The position numbers and the translations under genes were made by a program. A DNA stretch of 64,000 nt from M30B80 sp965656935 (GTDB lineage: Bacteria; Pseudomonadota; Alphaproteobacteria; Rhodobacterales; Rhodobacteraceae): positions 248,001-312,000 of the forward strand of contig CBFHMG010000002.1 of the NCBI GenBank assembly GCA_965656935.1, read 5' to 3'. The notes under the pieces were generated by a model, which saw only the letters and a program-made list of their open reading frames with translations, had not been told where the DNA came from and made no database searches. This document shows, piece by piece, positions 7,613 through 16,494 of this stretch (position 1 is its first letter; the number at the start of each line of letters is the position of its first letter).

Positions 7613-9136
7613 TTGCCCATAAGACCGAAAAACGCGGTCGTTATAGGAGCTGGTATAGCCGGATTATCGGCGGCTTTGCGCTTGGCCCATGCGGGTTTGC
7701 AAGTGCGGGTCATTGATTTGCATGACCAGCCCGGCGGTAAGATGCGCACGGTTCCATCTGATGCAGGGCCTGTAGATGCAGGGCCAACGGTCATGACCAT
7801 GCGCCATGTCTTCGAGACACTTTTTGAAGATATTGGCGAACAGCTATCCGATCATGTGACCCTTCACCGCGAAGAGACCCTCGCGCGGCATTTTTGGCCC
7901 GATGGCAGCCAGCTTGATCTTTTCGATGATCCCGAGAGATCGGCCAGTGCGATTGGCAATTTCGCAGGCGACCGGTCCGAGCGCGAGTTTCGCCAGTTCC
8001 AATCAAAGGCGCGCGCGTTGTTTGACGGGTTTGAACAGCCGATGATGATGGCGGCCAGCCCGTCCTTTGCGGGATTGGTGCGCCATGTCGTGACCCGCCC
8101 AAATCTGGCGCGGCTGATGGCTCCGGGAAAAACACTCGCGCGCGCGCTTGCGCAACAATTCAGCGACCCGCGCCTGCGACAGCTTTTTGGGCGGTATGCA
8201 ACTTATGTCGGCGGCTCTCCCTATCAAAGCCCCAGCCTGCTCTCGCTGATCTGGGAGTCTGAGGCGCGTGGTGTTTGGCGGGTTGAGGGTGGGATGCACA
8301 AGCTTGCCCAAGCGATGCACGATCTGGCGAAGGCGCGCGGCGCGGAATTTCATTTCGGGATCGCTGCTTCGCGTATCGAAAAGCAAGGCAGTGCCGTCAG
8401 CGCGGTTCACCTGAGCGATGGCCGCAAACTGCCCGCTGATCTGGTGGTGTTCAACGGTGACCCCCGCGCCTTGACCCAAGGGTTTTTGGGCGAGGCCGCC
8501 ACCAGCATCATTCCCGCCGATAGCGTGGAGCCACGCAGCCTGTCTGCTTGGGTCTGGAGTTTTGCAGCCAAACCATCTGGCGTTGATCTGGCCCATCACA
8601 ATGTCTTTTTCGGGCAGGACCCCCGCAGTGAGTTCGACCCGATCAAACAGGGCAAGATGCCCGAAGATCCGACGCTTTATATCTGCGCGCAAGATCGTGG
8701 GGGCGATACGCCCTCAGGCCTTGAGCGATTTGAGATTATCATGAATGCACCGGCCAATATGCCGGGCTCGCAGGAGGAGATTGACCTATGTCGAGCCACG
8801 ACTTTCCCGATTTTGCGCCAAAAGGGGCTGGCCTTCTCGGAGGAGCCACCCGATCACGCGCTGAGCACGCCCGCGATCTTCAACAGCCTGTTTCCCGCAT
8901 CGGGCGGATCCCTTTACGGGCTGAGCCCACATGGAATGATGGCCGCCTTCAAACGTCCCACGGTGCGCAGCGCGCTCAAGGGTCTGTATCTGGCGGGGGG
9001 CGGGGTCCATCCGGGGGCGGGGATTCCGATGGCTTGTCTCTCAGGGCAGCATGCGGCCGCGGCGATCTTGAGCGACCTAACTTCAACCTCAATGTCCCCG
9101 AAGATGGCTACGCGTGGTGGTATGTCGACGGCATAA
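7613..9136 (+). CDS. crtD: 1-hydroxycarotenoid 3,4-desaturase
   Basis: CrtD (507 residues) is an FAD-dependent desaturase of the CrtI family that inserts the 3,4 double bond into 1-hydroxycarotenoids. The FAD-binding motif GAGIAGLSAALRL is at residues 12-24, and the DAGPTVMTM segment and C-terminal GGGVHPGAGIPM flavin motif are intact. It starts with TTG at 7613, 5 bases after a GGGAGGG ribosome site; no in-frame ATG precedes the FAD motif. It is divergent from crtE and followed by an overlapping crtC. CrtD rather than CrtI is supported by crtC next to it and the N-terminal sequence. Confidence 0.9.
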   Translation: MPIRPKNAVVIGAGIAGLSAALRLAHAGLQVRVIDLHDQPGGKMRTVPSDAGPVDAGPTVMTMRHVFETLFEDIGEQLSDHVTLHREETLARHFWPDGSQLDLFDDPERSASAIGNFAGDRSEREFRQFQSKARALFDGFEQPMMMAASPSFAGLVRHVVTRPNLARLMAPGKTLARALAQQFSDPRLRQLFGRYATYVGGSPYQSPSLLSLIWESEARGVWRVEGGMHKLAQAMHDLAKARGAEFHFGIAASRIEKQGSAVSAVHLSDGRKLPADLVVFNGDPRALTQGFLGEAATSIIPADSVEPRSLSAWVWSFAAKPSGVDLAHHNVFFGQDPRSEFDPIKQGKMPEDPTLYICAQDRGGDTPSGLERFEIIMNAPANMPGSQEEIDLCRATTFPILRQKGLAFSEEPPDHALSTPAIFNSLFPASGGSLYGLSPHGMMAAFKRPTVRSALKGLYLAGGGVHPGAGIPMACLSGQHAAAAILSDLTSTSMSPKMATRGGMSTA

Positions 9137-9999
9137 GCCATGATGGCAGCAAAGCCATTTCGATTATCGGGTTTATCGGCTCGGTGTTTTCGCCTTGGTA
9201 TCGCTGGTCAGGGCGAAAAAACCCCGCAAATCACTGCTGCCTGAATGTCGTCACCTATGGGCGTGGCGGGCGCTGGACAATGACAGATCGGGGCGAAGAC
9301 GCGCTCGACCTCAGCGATGATACTTTGCAGATCGGTCCGTCCTCAATGCATTGGGATGGCGATAAACTGATCGTCGATATCAATGAGATCAGCACCCCAC
9401 ATGCGCAGGCGATCCGTGGAACGGTCACGATAAGACCCTCCGCCATTACAGGCATTGAACTGCCGCTGACCGAAGATGGCGCCCATATCTGGCGGCCTTT
9501 CGGCCCCGTCTCGGATATCGAGGTTAAACTCAACAGATCGGGTTGGGATTGGTCGGGGCATGGCTATTTCGATGCCAATTTCGGCACCCGCGCCCTAGAG
9601 GCCGATTTCGATTATTGGACATGGGGCCGCTTTCCGACATCCAAAGGGGCTGCCTGTTTCTATGATGCCGCAAGGCGTGACGGCTCCGAGCTTGCAGCCG
9701 CCATTCGCTTTGACAAAACTGGGCAGGCGCAAGCCATGGAGGCCCCGCCCAAAGCCAAGATTTCACGCCCGTTTTGGGGGGTGCGCCGCGAAACCCGCGC
9801 AGATGGCGGATTTCAGCCGAGGCAGGTCAAACCCATGTTGGACGCGCCTTTTTACAACCGCTCAGCCGTCAAAACGCGCATAAATGGCGAAGAAAGCATC
9901 GGCGTCCATGAAGCGCTTGATCTGACGCGGTTCAGGAAGCCATGGTTGATGCCAATGCTTGCGGTGCGGGTGCCGCGTCGGAAAAATTGGCCCCTCTAG
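9034..9999 (+). CDS. crtC: Carotenoid 1,2-hydratase (hydroxyneurosporene synthase)
   Basis: CrtC hydrates the terminal 1,2 double bond of neurosporene or lycopene, providing the hydroxyl that CrtD and CrtF act on. The conserved YAWWYVDG, FIGSVFSPWYRWSG and IGPSSMHWDG blocks are clear. The start is uncertain: no ATG lies near the conserved N-terminus, and the best choice is TTG at 9034, giving 321 residues and a 103-base overlap with crtD. The frame is open back to an ATG at 8788, but the added sequence is the shadow of crtD. The genes usually beyond crtC (tspO, crtB, crtI) are absent. Confidence 0.88.
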   Translation: MSLRAACGRGDLERPNFNLNVPEDGYAWWYVDGISHDGSKAISIIGFIGSVFSPWYRWSGRKNPANHCCLNVVTYGRGGRWTMTDRGEDALDLSDDTLQIGPSSMHWDGDKLIVDINEISTPHAQAIRGTVTIRPSAITGIELPLTEDGAHIWRPFGPVSDIEVKLNRSGWDWSGHGYFDANFGTRALEADFDYWTWGRFPTSKGAACFYDAARRDGSELAAAIRFDKTGQAQAMEAPPKAKISRPFWGVRRETRADGGFQPRQVKPMLDAPFYNRSAVKTRINGEESIGVHEALDLTRFRKPWLMPMLAVRVPRRKNWPL

Positions 10000-10001
10000 C
10001 G

Positions 10002-10030
10002 GTTGTTCCGAGACTCTGCCCCGTCCATAT
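10002..10030 (+). promoter_or_regulatory. Possible RpoH (heat-shock) promoter of hslV
   Basis: GTTG at 10002-10005 and CCATAT at 10025-10030, spaced by 19 bases, resemble the alphaproteobacterial RpoH pattern (CTTG, about 17-18 bases, CYATAT). The site is about 20 bases before the hslV start, and hslVU is a known heat-shock operon. It is a pattern match only. Confidence 0.4.
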
Positions 10031-10052
10031 AGAGTGAAATGATGGAGGCGAT

Positions 10053-10613
10053 ATGAGTTCCAACGAATTTCCCGGATGGCACGGCACGACAATCATCGGC
10101 GTGCGCAAAGGCGGCGAGGTTGTGGTGGCTGGAGACGGTCAGGTCAGCCTTGGGCAAACCGTCATTAAAGGCAGCGCGCGCAAGGTGCGCAGGCTCAGCC
10201 CCGGTGGCTATGATGTCGTGGCTGGTTTTGCGGGTTCGACGGCTGATGCCTTCACCTTGCTGGAGCGTTTGGAGGCAAAGCTCGAAGCGTCACCCGGGCA
10301 ATTGCAGCGCGCTAGCGTGGAATTGGCCAAGGATTGGCGCACCGATAAATACCTCCAGAAACTCGAAGCGATGCTGATCGTGACCGATGGAACTGATCTT
10401 TACGTCATCACTGGCGCAGGCGATGTGCTTGAACCCGAACACGGGATTGCCGCCATTGGATCAGGCGGGAATTTCGCGCTGGCCGCAGCACGTGCCCTGA
10501 TTGATAGCGATCATTCCGCCGAGGAGATCGCGCGCAAAGCCATGGCGATTGCCGCTGATATCTGTGTCTACACCAATGGAAACCTGACTGTTGAGCAGAT
10601 CAGCCATGACTGA
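10053..10613 (+). CDS. hslV: ATP-dependent protease proteolytic subunit HslV
   Basis: HslV (186 residues) is the threonine peptidase of the HslVU (ClpQY) protease, forming a double hexamer that degrades unfolded and regulatory proteins in the cytoplasm. The start of the mature chain lies in WHGTTIIGV, where Thr12 would be the N-terminal nucleophile after propeptide removal. The GSGGNFALAAARAL block is also family-typical. The gene is preceded by GGAGG and overlaps the next gene by 8 bases. Confidence 0.96.
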   Translation: MSSNEFPGWHGTTIIGVRKGGEVVVAGDGQVSLGQTVIKGSARKVRRLSPGGYDVVAGFAGSTADAFTLLERLEAKLEASPGQLQRASVELAKDWRTDKYLQKLEAMLIVTDGTDLYVITGAGDVLEPEHGIAAIGSGGNFALAAARALIDSDHSAEEIARKAMAIAADICVYTNGNLTVEQISHD

Positions 10614-11691
10614 CATCACCCGCGATGATATTCGCGCAGCCGTTGGCGCAGGCATGATGAGCGAAGCACAAGCCGCTTCACTGTTATCGCTGGCTGATAC
10701 GCGGCGTGGTGTGCGTTCCCATATGTCGGGGCTTGATGAACCCTTTGAGTTGTTCCGTGGCTTCAACGAGATTTTCATCGTTGTCGGCATGGCCATTCTT
10801 TATATGGGATGGGCAGGCCTGACAGGCCTGTCGATCTTGGCTCTTGAGCAAGGCTATAGCCGCGCCTTGGGCTTTTCGGTGATTGGCATGGTCGCCTCGG
10901 TTCTATTGGCGCGGTATTTCACGCTGACCCGCAGAATGGTGGCCCCCTCGATCGCGCTGGTGATCTTTTTTGCCTTGAATGCCGTGCAATTCTCGGTGGC
11001 TTTGGCGGCCGCTTTCGATGTGGAATTTGGCGGTATTTTTATAACCATCGGCATGGTGGGAACCGCACTTCTTTGTGGATATTACCTCTGGTTCCGCGTC
11101 CCCTTTGCGGCCGCGCTGATTGCGATCGGGGTGTTCGTTACGCTGTTCAGCCTTCTTGGCAATCTCGACCAAAGCCAGCGGGATATATCTGATCTGTTCT
11201 TGCTGACGGCGGATGGGCCTTTTGCCTTGGTCACCATCCTTGTCGGCATCGCGACCTTCGCAGTTGCTATGCGTTTTGACATGAGCGACCCGCATCGTCT
11301 GACCCGCCGCTCGGCCACAGGCTTCTGGCTGCATGTGATCGCGGCGCCTGCCATCGTGAACACCGTGGCGCTCTCGCTGCTCGATATTGATACCTTCGCC
11401 ACGCAAATGCTGCTGATTGCCTTTATCGGCTTCATCGCTTTGATGGCGATTGTGATTGATCGGCGTTCCTTCCTCGTCTCGGGTGTGGGGTATATCGTGG
11501 CGCTCTCGATCACATTGATGGAGGGCCAAGCCTTTACGGTGATCCTCATTCTTGGCATGGGATTGATCACGCTTGGCGCAAAATGGGAGACCATTCGCGG
11601 CGCCATCATGCGCCGCTTGCCAGAGTTCAAGGGCAAGGACCGCCTTCCACCATGGGCCGCAATCGAAACACCTCAGGAGATATCCTCGTGA
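10606..11691 (+). CDS. Multi-spanning membrane protein inside the hslVU operon
   Basis: Unrecognised integral membrane protein of 361 residues. After a soluble N-terminus of about 45 residues rich in acidic and alanine residues, it shows about ten hydrophobic segments down to a short basic C-terminal tail. No catalytic motif was seen. The ATG at 10606 overlaps the hslV stop by 8 bases, and its own stop overlaps the hslU GTG start by 4, so the three genes are translationally coupled. A TTG at 10591 is a less likely start. Coupling suggests coexpression with the protease but does not prove a shared function. Confidence 0.85.
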   Translation: MTDITRDDIRAAVGAGMMSEAQAASLLSLADTRRGVRSHMSGLDEPFELFRGFNEIFIVVGMAILYMGWAGLTGLSILALEQGYSRALGFSVIGMVASVLLARYFTLTRRMVAPSIALVIFFALNAVQFSVALAAAFDVEFGGIFITIGMVGTALLCGYYLWFRVPFAAALIAIGVFVTLFSLLGNLDQSQRDISDLFLLTADGPFALVTILVGIATFAVAMRFDMSDPHRLTRRSATGFWLHVIAAPAIVNTVALSLLDIDTFATQMLLIAFIGFIALMAIVIDRRSFLVSGVGYIVALSITLMEGQAFTVILILGMGLITLGAKWETIRGAIMRRLPEFKGKDRLPPWAAIETPQEISS

Positions 11692-13013
11692 CTGATCTAA
11701 CCCCCCGCGAGATTGTCTCGGAACTTGATCGCTTTATCATCGGCCAGAATGACGCCAAACGCGCCGTGGCCGTGGCCCTTCGCAACCGTTGGCGGCGCAA
11801 GCAGCTTGGTGATGATCTGCGCGATGAGGTTTACCCGAAAAACATCCTGATGATCGGCCCCACAGGTGTCGGCAAAACCGAGATCAGCCGCCGCTTGGCC
11901 AAGCTGGCTCGGGCACCCTTCATCAAGGTCGAAGCCACGAAATTCACCGAAGTTGGCTATGTCGGGCGCGATGTCGAACAGATTATTCGTGATCTGGTGG
12001 ATGCCGCGCTGATCATGGTGCGCGAAAATATGCGCGAAGAGGTTAAGGCCAACGCCCATACCGCTGCAGAAGATCGCGTGATCGAAGCTTTGGCAGGCGA
12101 GGATGCGCGTGATCAAACCCGCGAGATGTTCCGCCGCAAACTCCGCTCGGGCGAGTTGGACGACACCATTATCGAATTGGAGTTTGCCGATACCAGCAAC
12201 CCGATGCCAATGTTTGAAATTCCCGGCCAACCCGGCGGTATGGGGGGAATGGGCGGTATGCCCGGTGGCATGAATTTGGGTGATCTCTTTGGCAAAGCCT
12301 TTGGTGGCCGCAAAACCCGCAAAAAATTGAGTGTTGCTGCCAGCTATGAACTGCTGATCGAGGAAGAAGCTGATAATCTTCTGGACCAAGAAACGGTCAA
12401 CCGCGAAGCCATCAACGCGGTCGAGCAAAGCGGCATCGTATTCCTTGATGAAATCGACAAGGTCGCGGCGCGCTCGGATGCGCGCGGGGCCGATGTCAGC
12501 CGCGAAGGGGTTCAGCGCGATCTTCTTCCATTGATCGAAGGCACCACCGTCTCAACGAAATACGGGCCTGTCAAAACCGACCATATTCTCTTCATTGCCT
12601 CTGGCGCATTCCACATCGCCAAGCCGTCTGATCTGTTGCCCGAACTCCAAGGGCGCCTTCCGATCCGCGTTGAATTGCGCGCTTTGACCGAAGGGGATTT
12701 TGTTCGCATTCTCACCGAGACCGACAACGCCCTGACGCGCCAATACACCGCCTTGATGCAAACCGAGGAAGTTGGTGTCAGCTTTACCGAAGACGGGATC
12801 GCGGCACTCGCTAGGATCGCCGCCGAGGTAAATCAAACCATCGAGAATATCGGCGCGCGGCGGCTTTATACTGTTCTCGAGCGTGTGTTCGAGGAGCTGA
12901 GTTTCTCAGCCCCTGATCGTTCGGGCGAGGATGTGGTTGTAGATGCCAGTTTCGTCGAAGAGCATTTGGGCGCTTTGATGAGTTCTGCTGATCTCAGCCG
13001 CTACGTCCTCTAG
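11688..13013 (+). CDS. hslU: ATP-dependent protease ATPase subunit HslU
   Basis: HslU (441 residues) is the AAA+ unfoldase that feeds substrates into HslV. Walker A GPTGVGKT is at 57-64, Walker B FLDEID at 251-256, and the C-terminal tail ends in LSRYVL, the family-type tail that docks into HslV. The intermediate (I) domain contains a glycine/methionine-rich run at about 181-206. It begins with GTG at 11688, with an AGGAGA ribosome site and a 4-base overlap with the membrane protein gene. Confidence 0.97.
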   Translation: MTDLTPREIVSELDRFIIGQNDAKRAVAVALRNRWRRKQLGDDLRDEVYPKNILMIGPTGVGKTEISRRLAKLARAPFIKVEATKFTEVGYVGRDVEQIIRDLVDAALIMVRENMREEVKANAHTAAEDRVIEALAGEDARDQTREMFRRKLRSGELDDTIIELEFADTSNPMPMFEIPGQPGGMGGMGGMPGGMNLGDLFGKAFGGRKTRKKLSVAASYELLIEEEADNLLDQETVNREAINAVEQSGIVFLDEIDKVAARSDARGADVSREGVQRDLLPLIEGTTVSTKYGPVKTDHILFIASGAFHIAKPSDLLPELQGRLPIRVELRALTEGDFVRILTETDNALTRQYTALMQTEEVGVSFTEDGIAALARIAAEVNQTIENIGARRLYTVLERVFEELSFSAPDRSGEDVVVDASFVEEHLGALMSSADLSRYVL

Positions 13014-13032
13014 GCCTTCGCGCTTCCCCGCA

Positions 13033-13632
13033 TCAGCGGGATTTCTTGAGATAGACATAATAAGCCCCGCTTCCGCCATGGCGGAGGTGGGATTCCCGTA
13101 CATTCAGAACTAGGCGGCCTAAGGGCGGGGCTTTTAGCCAAGTTGGAACATTATGTTTCAAAACGCCACGCCGAACGGGCATCGGGCCATCATCGGCACG
13201 GTCCTTACCCTTGCCTGTGATGACCAGAACCAACCGCAAACCGCGTTCATGCGCTTCAAAAATGAAGCTGGTCAGCGCGGGATGCGCCTCGGCCACTGTC
13301 ATGCCATGCAGATCAATCCGCGCTTCGGGCTTGAGCTTGCCGCGCAGCATCTTGCCATGAGTGCGGTGATCCATCCGAAGCGGATCTTTCGCGACGCTTT
13401 CCGAAATCGAAGGCGTCAAAACATGGCCGCTCAAGCCTGATTTGGCCTTCGCCCCAAGTTGAAAAGGTTCAATCGGTTTGGCGGTTGTCTTGGGTTTTGG
13501 CTTGTCGAAAATCTCTTTCGGTGGCGTTTCGATCTTCGCGGGGCGGCTGTTTAAAGGGGTGGCCGTCTTGGCAACGCGCGCCCAAAGGTCCCGATCATCA
13601 GGAGTTAGGCCCTTTTTTCTGCGCCCAGCCAT
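13033..13632 (-). CDS. Smr/MutS2 C-terminal domain protein
   Basis: 199-residue protein with a disordered, lysine- and proline-rich N-terminus (about 1-95) and a C-terminal Smr domain. The domain signatures are DLHG at 107-110, TGKG at 139-142 and HGGSGAYYVYL near 185-195. Smr domains are known as DNA- or RNA-binding nickase-like folds; the substrate here is unknown. It follows mltA with a 3-base gap, so the two form an operon with the Tim44-like gene. A small hairpin at 13027-13040 overlaps its stop and may help end transcription from both sides. Confidence 0.9.
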   Translation of the reverse strand: MAGRRKKGLTPDDRDLWARVAKTATPLNSRPAKIETPPKEIFDKPKPKTTAKPIEPFQLGAKAKSGLSGHVLTPSISESVAKDPLRMDHRTHGKMLRGKLKPEARIDLHGMTVAEAHPALTSFIFEAHERGLRLVLVITGKGKDRADDGPMPVRRGVLKHNVPTWLKAPPLGRLVLNVRESHLRHGGSGAYYVYLKKSR

Positions 13633-13635
13633 TCC

Positions 13636-14667
13636 TCAGACATCCGTGGCAATGCGATGCGCGATTTCAATCGGAAGCAGGGTGATCATGCGCCCAGGAT
13701 CACGGATGCGCCCTGCAACATCGCCCGCGTCATCGCCAGAGCCATAGAAAATATCAGCGCGTTGCGGCCCACGAATGGCGCTGCCTGTATCTTGGGCCAC
13801 CATCAATCGCCGCATCGGGGCAAGCCCGCCTTTCTCGATCCAAACAGGCGCGCCTAGCGGCGTGAATTCGGGATCGACAGCGATGGTCCTCTCGGTTGTG
13901 ATCGAACGGTTCATCGCACCAAGGGGGCCATCCGATGGATCATCAATCTCGACCTCACGGAAGAAAACGTAAGAATCGTTGTGATGCAGCAATTCGCGGC
14001 CAAGCTGCGGGTTGCGGCGCACCCAATTGCGGATCACCTGCGCGGAAACCTGATGCGGTTCATACACCCCGCGCCGCACCAATTCCTGACCGATCGAGCT
14101 ATATTGATGCCCGTTTCTGCCGCCATAGCCGACACGGATGAACGCCCCGTTATCAAGGCGAACACGGCCAGAGCCTTGGATTTGCAGGAAGAACACCTCA
14201 ACAGGGTCATCGATCCAAGCAATCTCCAAGCCACGGCCATCCAGAACGCCGCTTTCCTCAATCTCTTGTCTTGTGCGCCAGATACCGCTGACTTCGGGCG
14301 GCAAGCGATAGATCGGATATTGATAAGGCCCATGACGGCGCAGCGATCCGCGCAATTCCGGCTCGTAATATCCTGTGAACAAAGCGGGGCTATCGCCACC
14401 TGTAATCACGGGGCGAAAGAACAGCTCGAAAAAGCTGCGGGCGTGCTCCAATGGGTGGTTGGTTGCCACGGCACATAGAGTTGCCCATTCCGGCTCATCC
14501 AGATCGGGACATGTATTTAGGAAAACGGAAAGGGCCGCGGCATGATCATCCTCGGCCCAGCCTTCGAGGTCCCGAAACTCAAGAAGATGCGCTTCAGGCT
14601 CGGCCACGGCAGGTGTTCCTAAACAGATAAGCGCAACGAGCGCAGTTTTCCAAACGCTCGTCGCCAT
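13636..14667 (-). CDS. mltA: Membrane-bound lytic murein transglycosylase A
   Basis: MltA (343 residues) cleaves the beta-1,4 glycosidic bond of peptidoglycan, forming 1,6-anhydro-muramic ends. A signal peptide occupies about residues 1-22 (cleavage near AVA), without an obvious lipobox. The conserved GYYEPEL motif is at 99-105, and the C-terminal 3D domain contains AQDTGSAIRG (291-300) and RADIFYGSGDDAG, with catalytic aspartates. It sits between a Tim44-like gene and smr with 3-base gaps. Confidence 0.94.
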   Translation of the reverse strand: MATSVWKTALVALICLGTPAVAEPEAHLLEFRDLEGWAEDDHAAALSVFLNTCPDLDEPEWATLCAVATNHPLEHARSFFELFFRPVITGGDSPALFTGYYEPELRGSLRRHGPYQYPIYRLPPEVSGIWRTRQEIEESGVLDGRGLEIAWIDDPVEVFFLQIQGSGRVRLDNGAFIRVGYGGRNGHQYSSIGQELVRRGVYEPHQVSAQVIRNWVRRNPQLGRELLHHNDSYVFFREVEIDDPSDGPLGAMNRSITTERTIAVDPEFTPLGAPVWIEKGGLAPMRRLMVAQDTGSAIRGPQRADIFYGSGDDAGDVAGRIRDPGRMITLLPIEIAHRIATDV

Positions 14668-14670
14668 AGA

Positions 14671-15330
14671 TCATTCGCCAGTGGCGACCAATACCCAGTT
14701 CGGGTCAGAGGACCCCATGCTACGCGCAAAGGTCCAGACATCACGCTGGCGCTTGATCTCATTGGGGTCACCTTCGACAATCTCGCCATCCACATTGCGT
14801 ACAACCGAAGTGAGTTCAGCCATGAGGCGAACCGAAATTTCGCCCTCTTTGGTTGCAGCATCAAATGTTGCATCGGCCAGAGCCAATTCACGAATGCCGA
14901 CAAAGCTGGCTTCGATGGTCAGGCCCTGTTCTTCGCGGGCCTGAATGACGGACTCGAATGTTTCCATCACGTCATCGGCAAGGAAGGGCTTCAAACCATC
15001 CACATCGCCATTCTCGAAGGCCATCAGGATCATCTCATAGGCACCGCGCGCACCGCCCAAGAATTCACTGACCGAGAAACTAGGCTCGGCCGATTTCATC
15101 GCGGCGAGCGCTTTGGCTGCATCACTTCCATCTTCGACATGGTCGGTGATGTCGCGATCAGGCCCGCCTTCGATGACATCAAAGTCACGCTTGGTCTTGG
15201 ACCGTGTCGGTGCCTGAGCGGCTGGTGGTTTTTCAAAACCTTCCCGCGTTCCAAGAACGCTGCGCAAACGCAAAATCAGGAAGATCGCAATACCTGCCAG
15301 AACAAGGAGAGAAAGCAGTGAAGAGTTCAT
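14671..15330 (-). CDS. Tim44-like domain protein
   Basis: 219-residue membrane-anchored protein: one N-terminal helix at about residues 3-22, a charged linker, then a C-terminal Tim44-like domain from about 90 onward. In mitochondria Tim44 belongs to the import motor; bacterial homologues (called TimA in some alphaproteobacteria) have no settled role. The ATG at 15330 is placed directly before the membrane helix; the 38 extra open codons upstream are unlikely to be translated. It heads the operon with mltA and smr. Confidence 0.88.
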   Translation of the reverse strand: MNSSLLSLLVLAGIAIFLILRLRSVLGTREGFEKPPAAQAPTRSKTKRDFDVIEGGPDRDITDHVEDGSDAAKALAAMKSAEPSFSVSEFLGGARGAYEMILMAFENGDVDGLKPFLADDVMETFESVIQAREEQGLTIEASFVGIRELALADATFDAATKEGEISVRLMAELTSVVRNVDGEIVEGDPNEIKRQRDVWTFARSMGSSDPNWVLVATGE

Positions 15331-15456
15331 AAATTGGCCCTCAAATGGGTCTTGGGGTTTTTTGTTGATCGTCTGAGACATATGTAGGCACGAGGCACGC
15401 TCAAGTCCATCTTTCCCGCAGCGATGTCGCACCCGTTTATGCATTGAGGTAGCAAT

Positions 15457-15930
15457 ATGTGGCTCTTTCTCGCTTTCCTGACAGTCCCTTTGATCGAAAT
15501 CGGGCTTTTTATCACAGTTGGTGAGGCGATCGGGCTATGGCCGACCTTGGGAATTGTCATTCTGACTGCTGTCATCGGAACAGCACTGGTGCGTTCTCAA
15601 GGGGCGATGGCATTGAACAACCTTCGCGGCAGTTTCAACCAGCTCAATGACCCGACAGAACATCTGGCCCATGGCGCGATGATCATTTTCTCAGGCGCTT
15701 TGCTGCTAACGCCCGGTTTCTTCACCGATGCCGTGGGTTTCGCGCTGCTGGTCCCGCCTGTCAGGTCTTTCATTTTCCGAGAGCTACGCAAGCGCATCAA
15801 GGTTCAATCCTTTATGTCAGAAAGCCAGCATCGCCCACAAAACACATCTCAGACTGGCGAAGTGATCGACGAAACGGGTGAAATCATTGATCCGCCGCGC
15901 AAAGGGCCTTCGGGCTGGACGCGGCATTGA
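15457..15930 (+). CDS. fxsA: FxsA family membrane protein
   Basis: 157-residue protein with an FxsA-type membrane core: hydrophobic helices at about 1-20, 26-46 and 72-95, including the conserved LIEIGLFITVG segment. FxsA in E. coli overcomes F-plasmid exclusion of phage T7; its normal cell function is unclear. The hydrophilic tail after about residue 115 is poorly conserved. It is divergent from the Tim44-like gene and is followed by secB, the same arrangement seen in other alphaproteobacteria. Confidence 0.9.
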   Translation: MWLFLAFLTVPLIEIGLFITVGEAIGLWPTLGIVILTAVIGTALVRSQGAMALNNLRGSFNQLNDPTEHLAHGAMIIFSGALLLTPGFFTDAVGFALLVPPVRSFIFRELRKRIKVQSFMSESQHRPQNTSQTGEVIDETGEIIDPPRKGPSGWTRH

Positions 15931-15984
15931 GGCTTTCCCGTCAAACTGCTACACCGCCCCGAACAATTTTTACCGGAGAGTTTC

Positions 15985-16488
15985 ATGGCCGAGAATACTT
16001 CTGACGCCACCAATGGCACAGGCCAAGCCGCACCCGTTATGCCGAAGATGCAAATCCTCGGGCAATTCGTGCGCGATCTATCATTTGAAAACGTAGCCGC
16101 CCAAAAAGCGGTTCAGGGTGCAACGCAGCCTGATGTGCAGGTTCGTGTCGGTTTGGACGCGCGCAAGCGCCCAACCGAAAACCAGTATGACGTCATTGTT
16201 AAGCTTAATGTTGATGCAAAAACCAAAGGCGACACGCCAGAACCGATCTTTCTGATTGAGTTGGATTACGCTGGCATTTTCCACATCGAAAACGTCCCCG
16301 AAGCGCAAATTCAGCCATTTTTGATGATTGAATGCCCACGGATGCTGTTCCCCTTCATTCGCCGCATCGTCTCGGATGTGACACGCGATGGCGGGTATTT
16401 GCCACTGAACCTCGAGACGATCGATTTCGTGTCGATCTATCGCAATGAGGTTGCAAGACAGATGGCCAATAAAAAGCCAGACGCCTAA
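15985..16488 (+). CDS. secB: Protein-export chaperone SecB
   Basis: SecB (167 residues) is a homotetrameric chaperone that keeps preproteins unfolded and delivers them to SecA. Recognisable blocks include QFVRDLSFENVAAQ near residues 27-40 and ECPRMLFPFIRRIVSDVTRDGG near 112-133. It has a GGAGAG ribosome site. It converges on dnaQ with a 6-base gap between the stops. Confidence 0.96.
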   Translation: MAENTSDATNGTGQAAPVMPKMQILGQFVRDLSFENVAAQKAVQGATQPDVQVRVGLDARKRPTENQYDVIVKLNVDAKTKGDTPEPIFLIELDYAGIFHIENVPEAQIQPFLMIECPRMLFPFIRRIVSDVTRDGGYLPLNLETIDFVSIYRNEVARQMANKKPDA

Positions 16489-16494
16489 AGCGCC

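Noticed and set aside
8788..9033. Upstream extension of crtC to an ATG at 8788
   Set aside because: This segment is the out-of-frame shadow of crtD and does not resemble CrtC.
13027..13040. Hairpin CCCGC-ATCA-GCGGG as a terminator between hslU and smr
   Set aside because: The 5-bp stem is short and overlaps the smr stop; mentioned only in the smr entry because strength cannot be supported.
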